Positions 6,808 to 7,179 of a stretch of 7,179 bases of DNA are shown one piece after another. Position 1 is the first letter of the stretch. Every line of letters starts with the position of its first letter. The stretch is from Planctomycetaceae bacterium UBA6894 (lineage in GTDB: Bacteria > Planctomycetota > Planctomycetia > Gemmatales > Gemmataceae). A program made the position numbers and the translations under genes. The stretch is from contig DKBS01000068.1 of the NCBI GenBank assembly GCA_002451275.1, positions 5,309-12,487 of the forward strand, given 5' to 3'. The notes beneath the pieces were generated by a model. It made no database searches and was not told the DNA's origin. It worked only from the letters and a program-made list of their open reading frames with translations.

Positions 6808-7179
6808 TTATGCGACGCCTTCCAGACCAAGCTGGCGGAAAAGCCGTGCTGGCATGGGATGCTCCAGCTTCCAGACGATACTGATCGGCCGATTGCCTGA
6901 ATGTCTCAAATAACAGCAGGGGCCCAGGAAGTGGTACGGGGAGGCCCGCCCTGTATTGGTTGTCCGTTTTTCCCGAACGAAGAGCAGAGGGGTATATCCC
7001 AGATCCCTGTGGCGCAGGTACCGGTTGCCGGTTTCGGATTCCACGGCTGTCGTACTTTGGGTTTGCCAATGGAATTCCGATGGGGACAGGGCAAAATCTT
7101 CGTACAGGGTTGTGGGTGAGTAATCCGCTTCGGTTTTCTGAAGGGTGACGAAAAACACATCCAGTTTCTTTTCAGGAAG
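6808..7179 (-). CDS. DUF3427-domain protein, C-terminal end only (N-terminus beyond right edge)
   Basis: The minus-strand frame is open from the right edge (first full codons LPEKKLDVFFVTLQKTE) to a TAA at 6810-6808, giving 123 residues. The motif series FVTLQKTE, SPSEFHWQTQSTT, ETGNRYLRHRDLG, LLFVRE, APYHFLGP-type SPYHFLGP and KLEHPMPARLF follows the C-terminus of DUF3427 as I know it. DUF3427 usually ends DEAD/DEAH helicases that often also carry a phospholipase-D-type nuclease. It also occurs in smaller proteins, some with HNH nuclease domains, and many sit in restriction or defence-like contexts. Which type this is cannot be seen here. In-frame GTG and internal starts exist, but the upstream in-frame similarity shows the true start lies outside. 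The gene converges on the caspase-like gene with a 3-bp gap. GC is about 54% over 6901-7179 by hand count, lower than in mfd (about 65% in a sampled line), which hints at foreign origin. Confidence 0.85.
   Translation of the reverse strand, partial: LPEKKLDVFFVTLQKTEADYSPTTLYEDFALSPSEFHWQTQSTTAVESETGNRYLRHRDLGYTPLLFVREKRTTNTGRASPYHFLGPCCYLRHSGNRPISIVWKLEHPMPARLFRQLGLEGVA

Noticed and set aside
1..7179. tRNA, rRNA, CRISPR array, insertion sequence or phage genes
   Set aside because: None seen by eye: no regularly spaced repeats, no transposase or integrase motifs, and almost all the sequence is accounted for by the four genes.

Overview
The window looks like a fragment of a GC-rich planctomycete-like chromosome. 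This is inferred mainly from the gene at 4642-6804. It joins an MJ0042-type zinc ribbon, one membrane helix, a caspase-like domain and a conserved C-terminal region, an architecture I associate with Planctomycetota (Gemmata-like lineages). No rRNA or other phylogenetic marker is present, so the assignment stays provisional.

Layout, left to right. (1) 1-2981, minus strand: the first 993 codons of mfd, the transcription-repair coupling factor. The C-terminus lies beyond the left edge. (2) 2982-3103: a short gap with two GC hairpins. One is a strong intrinsic terminator for the gene upstream on the minus strand. (3) 3104-4396, minus strand: a complete flavin-dependent monooxygenase/halogenase-type enzyme of 430 aa, carrying both halogenase signature motifs. 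(4) 4397-4641: a divergent intergenic region with a candidate promoter on each strand and an AT-rich repeat/palindrome cluster just upstream of the halogenase-like gene's ribosome-binding site. (5) 4642-6804, plus strand: a 720-aa membrane-anchored caspase-like protein. Its expected catalytic cysteine is a phenylalanine, while the histidine is kept. (6) 6808-7179, minus strand: the C-terminal end of a DUF3427 protein, entering from the right edge and ending 3 bp from the stop of the caspase-like gene (tail to tail).

Functionally these are separate units rather than one operon. mfd is housekeeping DNA repair. The halogenase-like gene is a monocistronic unit with its own terminator in front of mfd. 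The caspase-like gene is transcribed alone. The DUF3427 gene probably belongs to a helicase- or nuclease-type protein outside the window. The points most worth a second look are the apparent pseudo-caspase, the intact halogenase signature in a gene with no visible biosynthetic cluster, the tandem hairpins before mfd, and the lower-GC DUF3427 end at the right edge.
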